Shown piece by piece: positions 1-11,885 of a stretch of 64,000 nt of DNA. Positions within the stretch are counted from its first letter, which is position 1; every line of letters starts with the position of its first letter. Under the pieces are notes generated by a model. The model saw only the letters and a program-made list of their open reading frames with translations. It was not told the DNA's origin and did not search any database. The DNA comes from Solenopsis invicta (taxonomy: Eukaryota; Arthropoda; Insecta; Hymenoptera; Formicidae): contig NC_052667.1 of the NCBI RefSeq assembly GCF_016802725.1, positions 19,936,846 through 20,000,845 of the forward strand, given 5' to 3'. A program made the position numbers and the translations under genes.

Positions 1-256
1 GAAAAACATTTCAATAGGTATTCAAAAGTTATGAGAAAGGTTTTCACCAGAATTATTTCTGAAGTACTTTAACTTTAAAGCAACTTTTAATTTTGTTAAT
101 GTTATACTCCAAAAATGTTTATTATATCAGAAGACCACAATTTAGAAAGATTTCAAACATTTTCAGTTGCTTTGAACAATATTTCTGCAAGTTTTCAAGT
201 TACAGAATTATGTGTTTATCCTCTTGTCTTTTTCAATAAAATGTATTCTATTTCAG

Positions 257-2289
257 AGAAGTACAGTGTACAGAATTTTACATAAAAATGCAACTCAAAG
301 CCATGTACTTCGAGAGCCACATCTTGACCGACCGTTATGTACCAATGAAGAACAAAATGAACAAATTGTTAATACTATTAGACAAGACGGCTTCCAATCA
401 TCTTCACAAGTACGTGAGAAAATATGAATAAAAGAAATTTAAGAATTATGGTGAAAATTTTCCTCTGAATTTCTCATAATTTTGCGGAAGTTTCTAGTTT
501 TCTGTATAATTGTATAACTTTCTCAGATTTATTAAATTGAAATAATTTTCAGTCAGAATAATCAGAAAGTCTACATCTTTTCTTAATATTTTTCATATAT
601 ATTATTATTATTTACTTTATTTTAATCTATTTGCCTTTTCTGTCAATTCAATTACCTTGAATCAGCTTACATGAACATCGCTCTTTCAATTGAAATTACA
701 TTCACACTTAAAGTTGAATCTAACGCTAAAAATTGAAACTTGATTTTGCCTTTGGACTTAATCGGTAACTTTATCCTACTCCAAATTATAATCTAATTTC
801 TACTTAGATTTAGGTTGTAATTATTATCAAAATCAAAATTTAATCAAAATTAAAATTGAAATCAAAGTAAAAACAACATTAAACTTAAAACTTAAAATTG
901 ACTTCACCGATGAAATTGGCTCTACAGTTCTTATTGTTGGTAGCATTAGTCTTTGGTACCTCGATTTTAGCATTGCCGTTGAATGAAATGCCCTTACTAA
1001 ACTTTGGTCTTTGGTTAATAATATTTCTCATATATATATTACTTAATTATGAATTATTCTATAATTTCTAAACTTTTTCGTTTTATAATTCCTGATGAAA
1101 TGTTATAAAATCTAAAAAAGTTAGAAGTATTTCTTTAGATTTTTGAACAATTTTTCACTTTTGCTTAATGATTTTTCCTTTATAACTACGCAAAAGTTAT
1201 TTTTCGGCAATGTTAATTACGCAGTACACATTTCTGAAATTCTAAACTTTTATTTGAAAAAAAGATTGTTGAAAAATATTGATTGGAACCAAAGTTATTA
1301 TAACTTTTCAAAGTTGAAAAAGTCAGAATCCCATAATTTTAATCTCACTCATTGATTAAAAAATGGTTTCAAAGAATTTTTAAACTTTAGTTGGATAGAA
1401 ATGGACTCGTGTGGTCACTATAGTATATCGAATCCAAATTTTTGATTTGTGTTAAATCTGTTTCTATCTATTTTAAATACTTTGAATCTATTTCCGTTTG
1501 CTAGCTGTAAACTATAGTTAAAGAAATCACTAATAATTTTTTAGCTTGCTTAGTTATCAGTAAATTTTAATGTTACAGATGAAAGCTGCGATTGAAATAA
1601 ATTGTTCAGCGCGTACCATACAACGCAGATGGCAAAAGAATGGGTTTGCGCATCACATTTCCAAGCAAAAAGAAACATTAAGCCCACAACATAAAGAACA
1701 ACGGATGGCTTTTGCTAGGCAGCATTTAGAATGGAACGATGAATGGATGGTAATAATTCTTTCTGATGAAAAAGTCTTTAGTACGGATAAGAATGGAAGA
1801 GTGACGTTGTGGAGAACGAGAGAAATAAGGTACGCTGAGGAAAATATCCGTTTTCAATAACCAAGTGGGCGCATTACATTAGGTTTTTGGGGATGTACGA
1901 TTTCACATGGTCGTGGACCATTAGTGCGCACTACGCCACATATGAACAGTGAAGAGTACATCCGCATATTATCTGATGTAATGCCGCCGTACGTTGAGGA
2001 AACATTTCCTAGCGTTCCCGTTAATTTCGTTCAAGACAACTCAGGAGTGCATCGAGCGAGAGTTGTTCAAGATTGGCTGGCTGCACAACCCAAACTTAGG
2101 ACGTTGAATTGGCCAGTCAAATCCCCTGACATGAATTTTAATGAAAACCTTTGAGGCATTATGGTTCAAGAGTGGGACCCTCAAGTTTGGCGCACATGCG
2201 AGGCACTTGCGCAACATGTTTTTGATCAATGGGAGGATCTCAGCGCAAGGCCCGAATATTTTCAAAATTTAGTAGCATCTATGCCCTGA
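257..2289 (+). pseudogene. Broken Tc1/mariner-type transposase (two exons visible)
   Basis: DDE transposase of the Tc1/mariner superfamily, which cuts and pastes its own element. The N-terminal helix-turn-helix part reads from about 257 to 415, then jumps to 1579. The junctions look like splice sites: a GTGAGA donor after 415 and a TTACAG acceptor at 1573-1578. The catalytic part follows: an HTH motif ending TIQRRW, the first Asp in ILSDEKVF, WR, then GFWG and NSEEYI, the second Asp in FVQDNSGVH, and the third acidic residue in FNENL. Between second Asp and Glu I count 35 residues; Tc1 proper has 34. An in-frame TAA lies at 1858-1860, and a TGA at 2152-2154 replaces the conserved Trp after ENL, so the copy is dead. 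The last codons are near 2289. The gap 430-1570 carries dispersed repeats. Confidence 0.8.
1135..1330. repeat. Dispersed repeat, copy 1
   Basis: About 190 bases resemble 14705-14890 in the same orientation, including matching stretches around a string meaning 'attgttgaaaaat..ttgat' and 'ggaaccaaagtta'. It lies inside the intron-like gap of the Tc1 pseudogene. I see no coding potential. The next stretch (1321-1510) is separately repeated at about 2940-3090, so this gap holds at least two repeat families. Confidence 0.65.
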
Positions 2290-2360
2290 AGGTTAAAACA
2301 GTGCTTGAAAACAATGGAAGTGTTACAAGATATTAAGTGTAACACGTTCCTTATTCCCAG

Positions 2361-2523
2361 AAACACCAAAGTACATGTAATACAAATGTTAGTTGTAATT
2401 TCCCTCTCAACAACTGTTATATACTGTATGTAACTGTTATATAATGAATGTATTAAATAATAGTTACATTGTTGAGTAGGAAATTACAAATAACATTTGT
2501 ATTGCATGTAACTTGGTGTTTAC
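2361..2523. mobile_element. Small inverted-repeat element (MITE-like)
   Basis: Two arms of about 60 bases, beginning AAACACCAAAGTACATGTAA on the left and with its near-complement at the right end (2465-2523), surround a short AT-rich loop. Arms match with a few mismatches. There is no ORF. It sits just downstream of the Tc1 pseudogene, so it could be part of that element's end or an independent insertion. Its inner sequence shares short words with the TIR element at 49451-50919. Confidence 0.6.
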
Positions 2524-2529
2524 AGAGTT

Positions 2530-4569
2530 AATTTTGGTTGATGTTTAGATTGCTTGAGTGAGTTATTAAATGATTGTATTTTAAACTCTTGAAATGAATA
2601 AAGCTCAGTGTGTGAAGAGAATAAATGTAGTTTGAATCTGGCATGAAAGAGTTGACAAAGCAAAAGCCATTCGTTGTAGATCTCTAGTAAATGAAAATGA
2701 ATTGAAAAATTGTGATCCATTTTAATTTTTTGAATACATTTTGGATTAAAAGACAGCAATTAAATCATTTCAATCGTCTGTTATAGACTAAATGGATTGG
2801 ACGATCTGCAAAAAAACTCCTCTAGATTGGAAAGTAGCAAGTGGACACATAAAGATCACTACATTTCAATCCCGTTTCATGGATTGAAATGGATTATACG
2901 ACCCGCATAACCTTCTTTGATTTAAAAAAGTAAAAAATTCGTAATTTTAATCCCACTTGATATATTAAACCAATTAGAGAAATTCTTAAACTTGAATTGG
3001 ATAGAAACGGATTCGTGTTGAAATAGCCAAATTCAAATTCTTGATACTTTGAATCCATTTTAAATCTTTCGAATTCATTTTTGTTTGCAAAGTATTAAAT
3101 AAAGACAACGAACGTTATCCGGTAAACGGAATATGATTAAAAATTTGTAATTGTTCAATTTTAATTTAAAATTTATTTGTATTAAATTTGATATATTTTA
3201 TCATAAAGAATACATATACATGTATATTTCTTTTATATATACTAGTTGAAACGTATATTATTATTCCAAAAGTTATTAAATGTTTTTGAAATTTTAAATA
3301 TATTTGTGTTAAAAATATAATATTTACTAAAAAAATTGTTATGTACAATGTTGTATGTAAAACTATCTTGTTAACAAAATTATAACTATTGTTAAACTAA
3401 GAGAGACAAAAATTATAATAACGTAAATATTTTTATTGCAATAATGTATTTTTTTTTTGTATTTGATCCACACCCCAATTCATACCTCCTAATCTTAAAA
3501 AAGTAACAATAAACTGCTTCGTAAAAGAAATATATTTCTAGTCTGTTTATTATGATAGACTCATTCGAGTGCAATATTATTTAAATCTATAATTAATAAT
3601 AAAAATAACTTATTTAAGTGCGTAATTTTAAATCCTTTTATGATAAATTAATAGGCAGAAAATGATAATCTTTTTTTTTGAAATATTCATTCTTTATTCA
3701 TAAAAGTAAGCATCAAAAAATAAAAATGCATGTATAATTTAATGTAAATAAAGATACCTAAATAAAGATAACGAACGTTACCCAGTAAACGAAAATGGTT
3801 AAAAATTTATAATTCTTTATTTTTAATTACGTATATGTATGTTTATTAACATAAACAACGATACAATCAATGATATATCATTCTATCAATTTAAGTAAAA
3901 TAATTATAAAAAAATAAATACATACATATTTCTCTGCACTGGTATAAGCAATTTATTCCTTTCCAGTTAGCAATTCATTTTTAACCGATTCTATAGAATG
4001 GTTTAACAATTAATAACCAACTACTTAATAATAAATTTATATAATTATGAAAAAGAAACTACATATTTATATATACATATAGATGTCACAAAATATAATT
4101 AAATGCAATTTACGAGCGTTATTCTTTGAAAAGTCTAAATGAATAGAAATCGTAAAATAAGTAATGCTGATCGATGCGCGAATTAAAATTTTTTGCAATG
4201 TAAAATACATAAAATATTATGAAAAAATAGCACGTAAGTAGACCACGTTTTTTAAATCGATAAAATTAGTGTCTTCTTTAATGCAGAAAATTACACAATT
4301 TCAGAAATATTTTAACTTTTACAATTTGTTAATTGTTTAAAGAATGTATCAGTTATAAACTGACCAAAATGGCAGTTAACTGCTTTTCATAAAAATGAAA
4401 GTAGGCTCAAGTATTTTAATCAGCATTGAACCATTCATTCATTATGTATAATTGAATTGGAGCTAAGAATTATGTACAGAACTCTCAAGTCATTTTTGAA
4501 AATTATGAAAAGTAGACGGATACAGATGTCCTTTGTACAAATACTGTCGAATAGTTTCAATTTTTTAAA
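2530..4569. other. AT-rich intergenic stretch, no gene seen
   Basis: No ORF with recognisable content on either strand. It contains a direct repeat of about 70 bases (3096-3165 and 3755-3830, both around 'acgaacgttaYccRgtaaac') and several short inverted words. The ORFs that can be drawn here are low-complexity and are not supported. Confidence 0.6.
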
Positions 4570-5793
4570 TTACTTAAAAGCCTTAATATGGATTGGGAAC
4601 GAGATTTGAGGGATCTCGGAACCAACACGCAGGTTTGTTCGACACTTGCTTGTCCACGTGTCATAATAATGACACGTAACATCCTTCTCATCTAATCCTG
4701 TGTGTAAATCACATTTTTCAAATTCTGTTAGAACCGCATCTAAATTTTTGGCTCTTTCTGACAGAAATATAGCTATTTCTCTCCAAGTCTGTAAAACAAT
4801 GAATAATAAAAATTATACAGGAGTTCCATAAATATTTTACAGAACAAATATGTTATAAAACAGTGTAACAAAGAAAATTATATAAGAAAGTTATACATGA
4901 TGACACTTTATTTACGTACGATATACTTTACTACATATTAAAATGTTACAATTATCAATGTAAAAAAATTTACCTTAGTCTCATTGGCTCGACTTTTTTA
5001 TTATATTTCTTCTCATTTTTCTTATGCAATTGTGCGCTTGGTTCTGTGTGTACTGCACAAGCACGGCAAACTGCGCCGACGATCGCACTTTCGTTGAGGT
5101 ATATACTAAGACATATGAAGCTAAAAGACTGGACAGTAGATTCAATACTTCTTCATTTTTGTCTTGCAGTTCTAATATCACATAAAGTTGCACTTCCTGT
5201 TCCGCTTCTATTTTTCTTTCCCTTACTAATTTTAGGACCTAAATATATTCGTAGAAAAAAATTGTAATTGATGGAATATTAATTTATGTACAAGTTTTGA
5301 ATAATTTAATAATTTCTTATGTATTAAACAAGCAATTACAATGATAATGATAAGCAATTAATATACTAACCATTCTTTCCGCTCAAAGCAAGATAACTCC
5401 TTTTGCTATTTCCTGATCAGCATGAATAGCTCGCATCGCTATACTCATAACAGCCCAGAAATAATATGGATTTTTATGAGTTGATTTGTAGAGGAGCAGC
5501 CTGCTGTTGTTTTTTTTTTAATCGCCAACGCGAACATATGACGTGGAGAGATGCGTTAGGAGTTCTTCCTTGTTTGGATCAAACTTTGCAACAGCTTCAT
5601 AAAGCTCACTAACTTTGTCCACTGCGTGTATAAGATTAACACAATAATTGACATAATAGCAATATAATTAATCTGAAATGTGATCTGTACATTTCAAAAG
5701 ACTTACGTTGGTGTATTTCTCTGTACAAAATAATTATCGCTTGCAGAGTAGAATTTTCAGAGGGTACCTCCGGGCGCACTTCATAGTCCATAA
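4570..5793 (-). pseudogene. NAA25/psidin-like (NatB auxiliary subunit) pseudogene with central deletion
   Basis: NAA25 (psidin in flies) is the TPR-rich auxiliary subunit of the NatB N-terminal acetyltransferase. Four exon-like blocks read on the minus strand with plausible splice sites: 5707-5793 (contains NSTLQAIIILYREIHQR), 5371-5621 (VDKVSELYEAV, then LLTHLSTSYVRVGD, KNPYYFWAVMSIAM), 4974-5238 (starts VLKLVRERKIEAEQEVQLY) and 4570-4788 (WREIAIFLSERAKNL to a stop). These match N-terminal TPR segments and the C-terminal region of NAA25. The third block jumps directly from the N-terminal TPR part to C-terminal sequence (lysine-rich tract), so roughly 600 residues of the usual 900-plus are missing. 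Frame is lost after VGD (TAA at a poly-A run), inside block 3 and again near the lysine tract. Introns are retained, so this is a decayed genomic duplicate, not a retrocopy. Confidence 0.7.
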
Positions 5794-5879
5794 TGACCTG
5801 GCACTCATTGTCAATTTAAGAAAAAATTAAATAGATAAATATTTTATATAATTAAAATAAAATCTTACATACTTTTTTT

Positions 5880-6420
5880 CCAATGTCTCATCCTGGTGTG
5901 CTCTCTACTTCTTCTGCAAAAAAGAAAAAGTTAGCTTATATAATAAATAACACATCTTCTTGTATTGGATCGGCTTTGGTCTGATTGAGTTTTATAAATT
6001 CATTATTACAACAACGATGACCTAAGATGCTTAAATGTAGTTAAATAAACTATAATTATAACTGCAACAAATTATTAAAAATTTAATTTTTAATATTTGT
6101 TACAGTTATAATTTATTTAACTACGTCTGAGTATTTCAGCTTGTTGTTGATGTAATGACAATTTTATAACCTTAATTAGACCAAAATCGATCAATACAAA
6201 AAATATGCACATATTTATTTATAAAATTTATTTCAAAACTATACTTATCTTATAATTTCTCCTGGTGCACCAATCTTATTTCGTACACCTTGTATATGAA
6301 CGTTTGACCTTTCGCGCTAACCTTGATAGTCGCAATCGTGCTCATCTCTCGGTATAGTTGCGCGTTCGGAAATTCATCGTAATAAAAGTGTCGCAACTAT
6401 ACTGTCCACGACTGTACAAA
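5880..6420. other. No gene seen
   Basis: AT-rich sequence. It contains a nearly perfect inverted pair around 6045-6130 (TAGTTAAATAAACTATAATT and its complement), about 80 bases in total, able to form a hairpin. There is no coding content. Confidence 0.5.
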
Positions 6421-7333
6421 CCACGGACTTAGGAATAGAAGGACAATGTATAACCTAGAGGGTTTTGGCACGTTTGCGGCGGGGTGAGGGGGGCCGCCTT
6501 ATTAGTTTCTGGGATCGCACACATAGAATATGTAATGTATACAGGGTGATTATTAATGAATGTCTCCACTTTTTACCATAGAAGGACGCATTTGTAAAAA
6601 AATGAAGACATTCATTAATAATCACTCTGTATATGTGTGAAATAAAGAGTACAGAATATTAAAGTTCAAAATTTTGTTATTCTTTTACAATAAACTTTTT
6701 TCATTATTTAATAATATATAATACATTTTGCAATGTAATAAGTTAGTATAACAAACGTATTAAATAATATTTTACATATAAGAACTAACTAAAAAATAAA
6801 CCCTGATAAAATAAAAAATAATAATTTGAAATAATTTTTTTCTTTTTTGTATTAAATAAATAAAGCATCGACAAATACATACATCAGTAGTATCAACAAA
6901 GAAAATATTTTTTTATATTAATAAAAATAAAATATTACGTATTAATAAGATTATTATAATTTTTTAGCTGTGGAAAGTAATTTTTATATTTTGTGTCAAT
7001 ACTTTCTAAAATTTATTTTTATATTTTTCTAAAGAATTTGTCATGAAACATCGTAGTACTATGCATTTTATCATTTTTATTTTTAAATAGTGAATTAACA
7101 TTGATGAATAAGATGAATGGTTGGGTCGAGTATTTACGACGAATCGGGTATTTAATCAATCTTTATAGCTATCATACTAATACAACGCAAGTGGGATGTC
7201 ACTGACACATATCTATGTGTGAGTTTTAGGAAACTGATATGGCGGAGAACGGTTCCCCCTGCATGCCTGAACGAACACCCCCCTTGCGTAAAGTAGAACT
7301 TTGTGCTCCGTTTCTCTTCTCCTAAGTCCGTGG
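6421..7333. mobile_element. Non-autonomous element with CCACGGACTTAGGA inverted ends
   Basis: The ends are exact inverted copies for 14 bases (6421-6434 and 7320-7333) and then diverge. The flanks TACAAA and TATAAA could be an imperfect 6-bp target duplication. The interior is AT-rich, with a GC-rich patch near each end and no transposase, so the mobilising family is not identifiable. A smaller inverted-repeat element (6541-6638) lies inside. Confidence 0.55.
6541..6638. mobile_element. Mariner-like MITE, about 100 bp
   Basis: Arms of about 26 bases (ACAGGGTGATTATTAATGAA and its complement) flank a loop of about 45 bases. ACAGGGTG-type ends are common in insect mariner derivatives. A relative with related ends and a longer loop lies at 34467-34622. 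Confidence 0.65.
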
Positions 7334-7337
7334 TATA

Positions 7338-7900
7338 AACGCAGAGAGTGCGTGGAGAAATTTTGTCTTTTGTTTAAAATCATGATACCAATTCTGTGAG
7401 TTTTAAACGTTTTTTTTTTACCGCAAAATTCACTTATTGCCAGAAAAGTTGTGTAAAGTTCTAGCTAGCGACAAACATTATTTTGTATAAAGTATAATTT
7501 AACGTTTCTCTTAATGAATATGTATTTTTTGCAAAATATCTCTCAAAATTAATCGGTGCTCCTAATAAGTTCTATACACAAGCGGTCATTAATGCCTTCC
7601 CTGCAGTCCTTTTCTCCTTATATTTTCATATGCATGTAACGTATATATCCTATATGAATGCATGGCATGCGCACATGGATATGCACGAGGAAGGAATTAA
7701 TGACCGCTTATGTAAATAATGAACCATAAATTAAGGTAATCACAAGTCAATAACAAGACAGTATATATAATAACGGGAAAAGCATTGTTTTACTTACTAT
7801 TGTCCTGCACTTTGGTGATCACTCATTAAACTCTGGCTTTACGTTGCAACCTTTCAACGGTTTAACACCTACTGCGGAGTTTAGGACAACGAAACTCTCA
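7338..7900. repeat. Dispersed repeat, copy A (pairs with 58334-59110)
   Basis: About 560 bases match 58334-59110 in the same orientation. They include the segment with 'cacttattgccagaaaagt' and the segment reading ACAAGACAGTATATATAATA. Copy A lacks the two insertions seen around copy B, so it serves as the empty-site reference for the foldback element at 53529-58333 and the 221-bp element at 58573-58793. The family is unknown and no protein is encoded. Confidence 0.75.
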
Positions 7901-10389
7901 TCGGCGGCGATCCGAAATCAGGGCTGTCTCTAGGCAACTGAACTACAAAATCTTTGTCGCCCATACTCAAGCTACAAATATAATTTAAATTAATTGAATT
8001 CTATATTCTGATGCTTTTTACGTTTTATTTTACGTATCTATACAATATAAGTATACGTATATATAAAAGTATGATCGCGAGATTAACTATAATTACAAAA
8101 GTTAAAATGATAAAACATGTAAACCGAATATGAACAAAATAATTTAATTTAAATTTTTAATTTGTTTAGTTTTATCAGAATATTATACATATTAACAAAT
8201 TGCAAAGTGTATTACATACAAGATAGATATTATATACTGTAGACAAAATATCTATTTATTATAATAGAACTTTATATTTTTTCTTAACAGCAAACTCATC
8301 GTTTATAATAGAATTATAATCCATTTCGCGATTAAGCTCTGCTTCAATATATAATAATTTAAGGCACTTTATACGTTCTATGCTCTGAGTATTTTTTAAA
8401 TAGCTTTTTACTCCTGTCAGAATGATCGTGTTTATTATTCTACATGAAACTAGAACAATCGACAATGTCGTCATTCTTCTTAAGAAAATTTTCCTTTGGT
8501 CGCCTTAAAAAATACTTTACCGGTGTTTCGAATCTAACGACGACTTTATTTTAAACGTTTAATTATTTTTCGCATTTTAAGCGTGTTGGTGCAAGAATAA
8601 GTATATCGGAAAAATACACAAATCAACTCAAAACAAACAAAAATCACGAAACCCCAACTCGAATCTAATAATTGATAAACAATGTTTTTATTCGCGTAAA
8701 ACTGCAATTTTTTAAAAATTATTCTAACAATAAGGTAAAATGCTGCCACTCATCCTTATCATTCCTAGGCAATAGCCTATGAGCCGGCCCTGAGGGAAAT
8801 TATCTTGAATTTCAGGCAAGAGGATTAGAGTCCTTCCAAGAAAAGGTAGTGTGCCCAAGTTCGGCGATTGTTTGCGCCGAAAAAGTTTCCCATACAGAGT
8901 CGGCTGAACAGATTTATTCCGGATGTTGACTGGTCTGGCGGGGGGATTGGGGGGGGGGAAGTAGGATCTTTAAAAAAGGTAAAAAGAAAAAATGTTTCTT
9001 TTTTTTAAATTGTAGGATAATGTATTTATGGATAAAAGCAACTTTCAGATTCAATTGTAAGTTTGGTAAACTTTTAGTTACAAGATAACTTCAATTTACA
9101 AACCATATATATATATAAACATTTGAACGCAATAACAGTGAAGATTTATTTTTTGATAAAGCAAATTTTTTGATACAGCAGTTTGCTTCAAATTTTTGGA
9201 AGTAAAATCATCCATAAGTTTTCGATATTAAGATTGTCGGTTGATTCGGAGTAAATGTTCAAAATAATTATGCGAAACTGCTCTTCAGATTCACTTGCAG
9301 CATTCTCATCAAAACAATTAAATCACATTGTTTGAAAATTCCGGGTGTTGCATTCACCACCCGGAAAAATTCCGGTGGTAATTACGGTATACCCCCGATA
9401 AGTCTTCCGTCGGTCCTGTTTTCATGAACTCAGGCGAATGACCCAATTTTATGATAATCGGATGCGTTCTGATATTTGTATCAAGGTGGGAGTAAGAACT
9501 TCTTATTTCCATCGTGATTTGGATGCTCACGCGCTATAAGCGCTTACGCTTATGAGCGCTATTTTCAATCGTTTTATTTGATGCCAAAGCGCTTATACGT
9601 GCTTTAGTAAAATCGTTCTTTGTGATTCGTAAGCATTAGTGACCTGAGTGAGCGTTGCGTACATTTCAAAGTGTCGTATAAATTAATTTAATGTTTACTA
9701 TATTTGCAAATAATTGCATTAGAATTATTTTTTCACGATGAAAGTGATTTGCATTATGATGAATTGGAAAATATTTTGTATCTTAACAAATATTGCAAAC
9801 GTTTAATATTACAGCTAGAAACTACGTAGAAATTATTATACCATTATACAACGATGAGTTATTCAATGACATTTTTGGTATGTCTTATTTTTAAATAAAT
9901 AAGCCTGTTTTTTTTAATTAAATTTTTTGCACAGTTTACTTTCCCTCTTTCTTTTCATGTTAAAAAATAAAGTCTGAATTGTAGATGCTATAAAGGTTAG
10001 ATTATGCAGGTCGTAATTTTTGCTGGAACCGCTAAAATTCAATAATAAAGGATTTTAATGCTTCTGTGTATATAAACAAAAATTGAAATCTTATTCTTAC
10101 ACTTTACCGGTTCCAGCATTGTCCGGTAAGCATCACACACATTTATTTTTCAAATAAATTTTTTTTTTTTATCATTAGAATGAAACAAATTAAGAATGAA
10201 ACATTTAATTTCATGTTGAATTTAATAAAACTTTTATTAGTAAAAACAAAGAGTGAACGTAAAAGTATATCGGCAGAAAAACAATTTTCTATTGCAATTT
10301 GGAAAATGACTACTCCAGATTCGTATTAGTACGTCATTAAAATATTTATACTCGTTTGTTAATTTGTAAATATAATATGTTTTAATTAT
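7900..10389. other. No gene seen
   Basis: AT-rich sequence with a G-run (8939-8958), a short CCGGGTG/CACCCGG hairpin near 9342-9365 and an inverted GCGCT-rich patch near 9528-9600. No ORF here has recognisable content. Confidence 0.5.
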
Positions 10390-10392
10390 TTA

Positions 10393-11130
10393 TAGATCAA
10401 TTTGTGAAAAATTTAATGTGAATAAAGTCACAGCGTTACGCGCTGTAAGAAGAGTATCTAAAGCAATTGCCAAATTATCTCTTCTTTTTATTACATGGCC
10501 AGAAGGTAACAGAGCAGAAGATGTTATGAAGGAATTTTTTACAACAAGTGCTTTTTCTAAAATGTTAGCTGCCATAGATGGCACACATATAAAAAAAATT
10601 GCTCCACATATCAGTCCCGAGACGTATATTAATAGAAAAAGGCATCACAGTATGTGCAATTACAAGTAATTTACGTTAACTTAATACTCTTTTATAAAAT
10701 AGTTATACAGTTACACAATTATAATTATAATTAATTCTTTGTTACTCACTGGCTATTTGTGATCGTGAGCGACGATTTATTCATTGTTATGCCGGAAATG
10801 TTGGTTCTGTCTACGATCAACGAGTATTTTGTTTGTCTAAAATCTATAATTTTTGGAAGATCTTGTAAAGTTTCCTAATAATAGTCACTTAGTAGGTGAT
10901 GTAGCAAATATTCATAAATGTTTATTAATACTATATCGCGATAATGGACATCTCAAAAATAGACAAAAAATTACAATTTTTGCCATTCATCTGCTCGAGC
11001 GGACATTTGGCTTACTAAAAGGAAGATTTAGAAGCTTGTTATTATTTCTAGGACGGGATCCGATAGCGCACGGTGCAATAGCCAATCATCTTGACTTATC
11101 TAACTTAATCAACGGAAAAACTCGAAGCAT
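10393..11130 (+). pseudogene. Broken PIF/Harbinger (HARBI1-like) transposase
   Basis: DDE transposase of the PIF/Harbinger superfamily. In order: an HTH-like segment, then MLAAIDGTHI (first catalytic Asp) and YINRKRHHS at about 10560-10650. Next, on the same strand in another frame at about 10750-10850, LAICDRERRFIHCYAGNVGS followed by VYDQRVF (second Asp). Then in a further frame HLVGDVANIH, LYRDNGHL, and finally ERTFGLLKGRFR, which holds the third acidic residue. At least two frameshifts and a stretch of about 80 non-coding bases (10668-10750) break it, so it is inactive. I found no convincing terminal repeats of the parent element. Confidence 0.8.
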
Positions 11131-11609
11131 CGGTCGCTGTGAGTGGTGGTGTCCCTGGCAAAAATATTTCTCTGTTGTTTCTACGCAAATTTATATGCAA
11201 TTTCTCTGCATATTTTTCTGCTGTCCTAAAATTGGGCCGCTTGGCGTAGAAATTGCAGACAAATGTGTGATAAAACCCCAGAAAAATTAACAAAGAACTT
11301 ACAGAGAAATAGCAATACTGCTTTTCTCTTCGGTTTCTCTGCATTCCCAATCAGCAGAACCCTTACGGAAATAAACTATTGTAACTATTAATAAATCTAT
11401 TAATAAAACTATTACGTTATTTGTCATAGTTTTTTCGCGGATTATTGGGACGAACTATTACACAGAACTATTGAAAAATTATTTGAGCCCAATAGTCACT
11501 ACGATTATACAGTCGTATAAAATACGTATTGATAAATCAATAATTTAAACGTAATAAATTATAGTTTCCAAAGGAATATTTTTTCCTTTTCGTTCAAAAG
11601 GATTAAAAA

Positions 11610-11885
11610 AATATTAAACCTGAATTAAACATTTTTGTACAAGATTCAATAACAATACAAATTGTTATTTACATGTAAAAATATAAAATTTTATGTGGAA
11701 CAGCGTTCCACGTACACATCACTTTTGAAAAAAACGAGAGCAAATTTTCGTCTCGAGGTTACAACAATCAGTTCCCAAAAGTTTCACTGAAGTTCGATTT
11801 GGAAAGATGGTCCCGGTGGCGCCTAGATAAAACGCCTGTGGCCGCATTTGACTCACGAAAAGATCCCCCGCGGCGTGGCCACCGA
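11610..11885. repeat. Shared internal module, copy 1
   Basis: About 280 bases resemble 49790-50072: ATATAAAATTTTAT, GGAACAGCGTTCCAC, CGTCTCGAGGTTACAA and the GC-rich string GGCGTGGCCACC occur in the same order. The GC-rich end is unlike the AT-rich carrier. Overlapping ORFs of 69-78 aa run through it but are not supported by the second copy. Confidence 0.7.
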
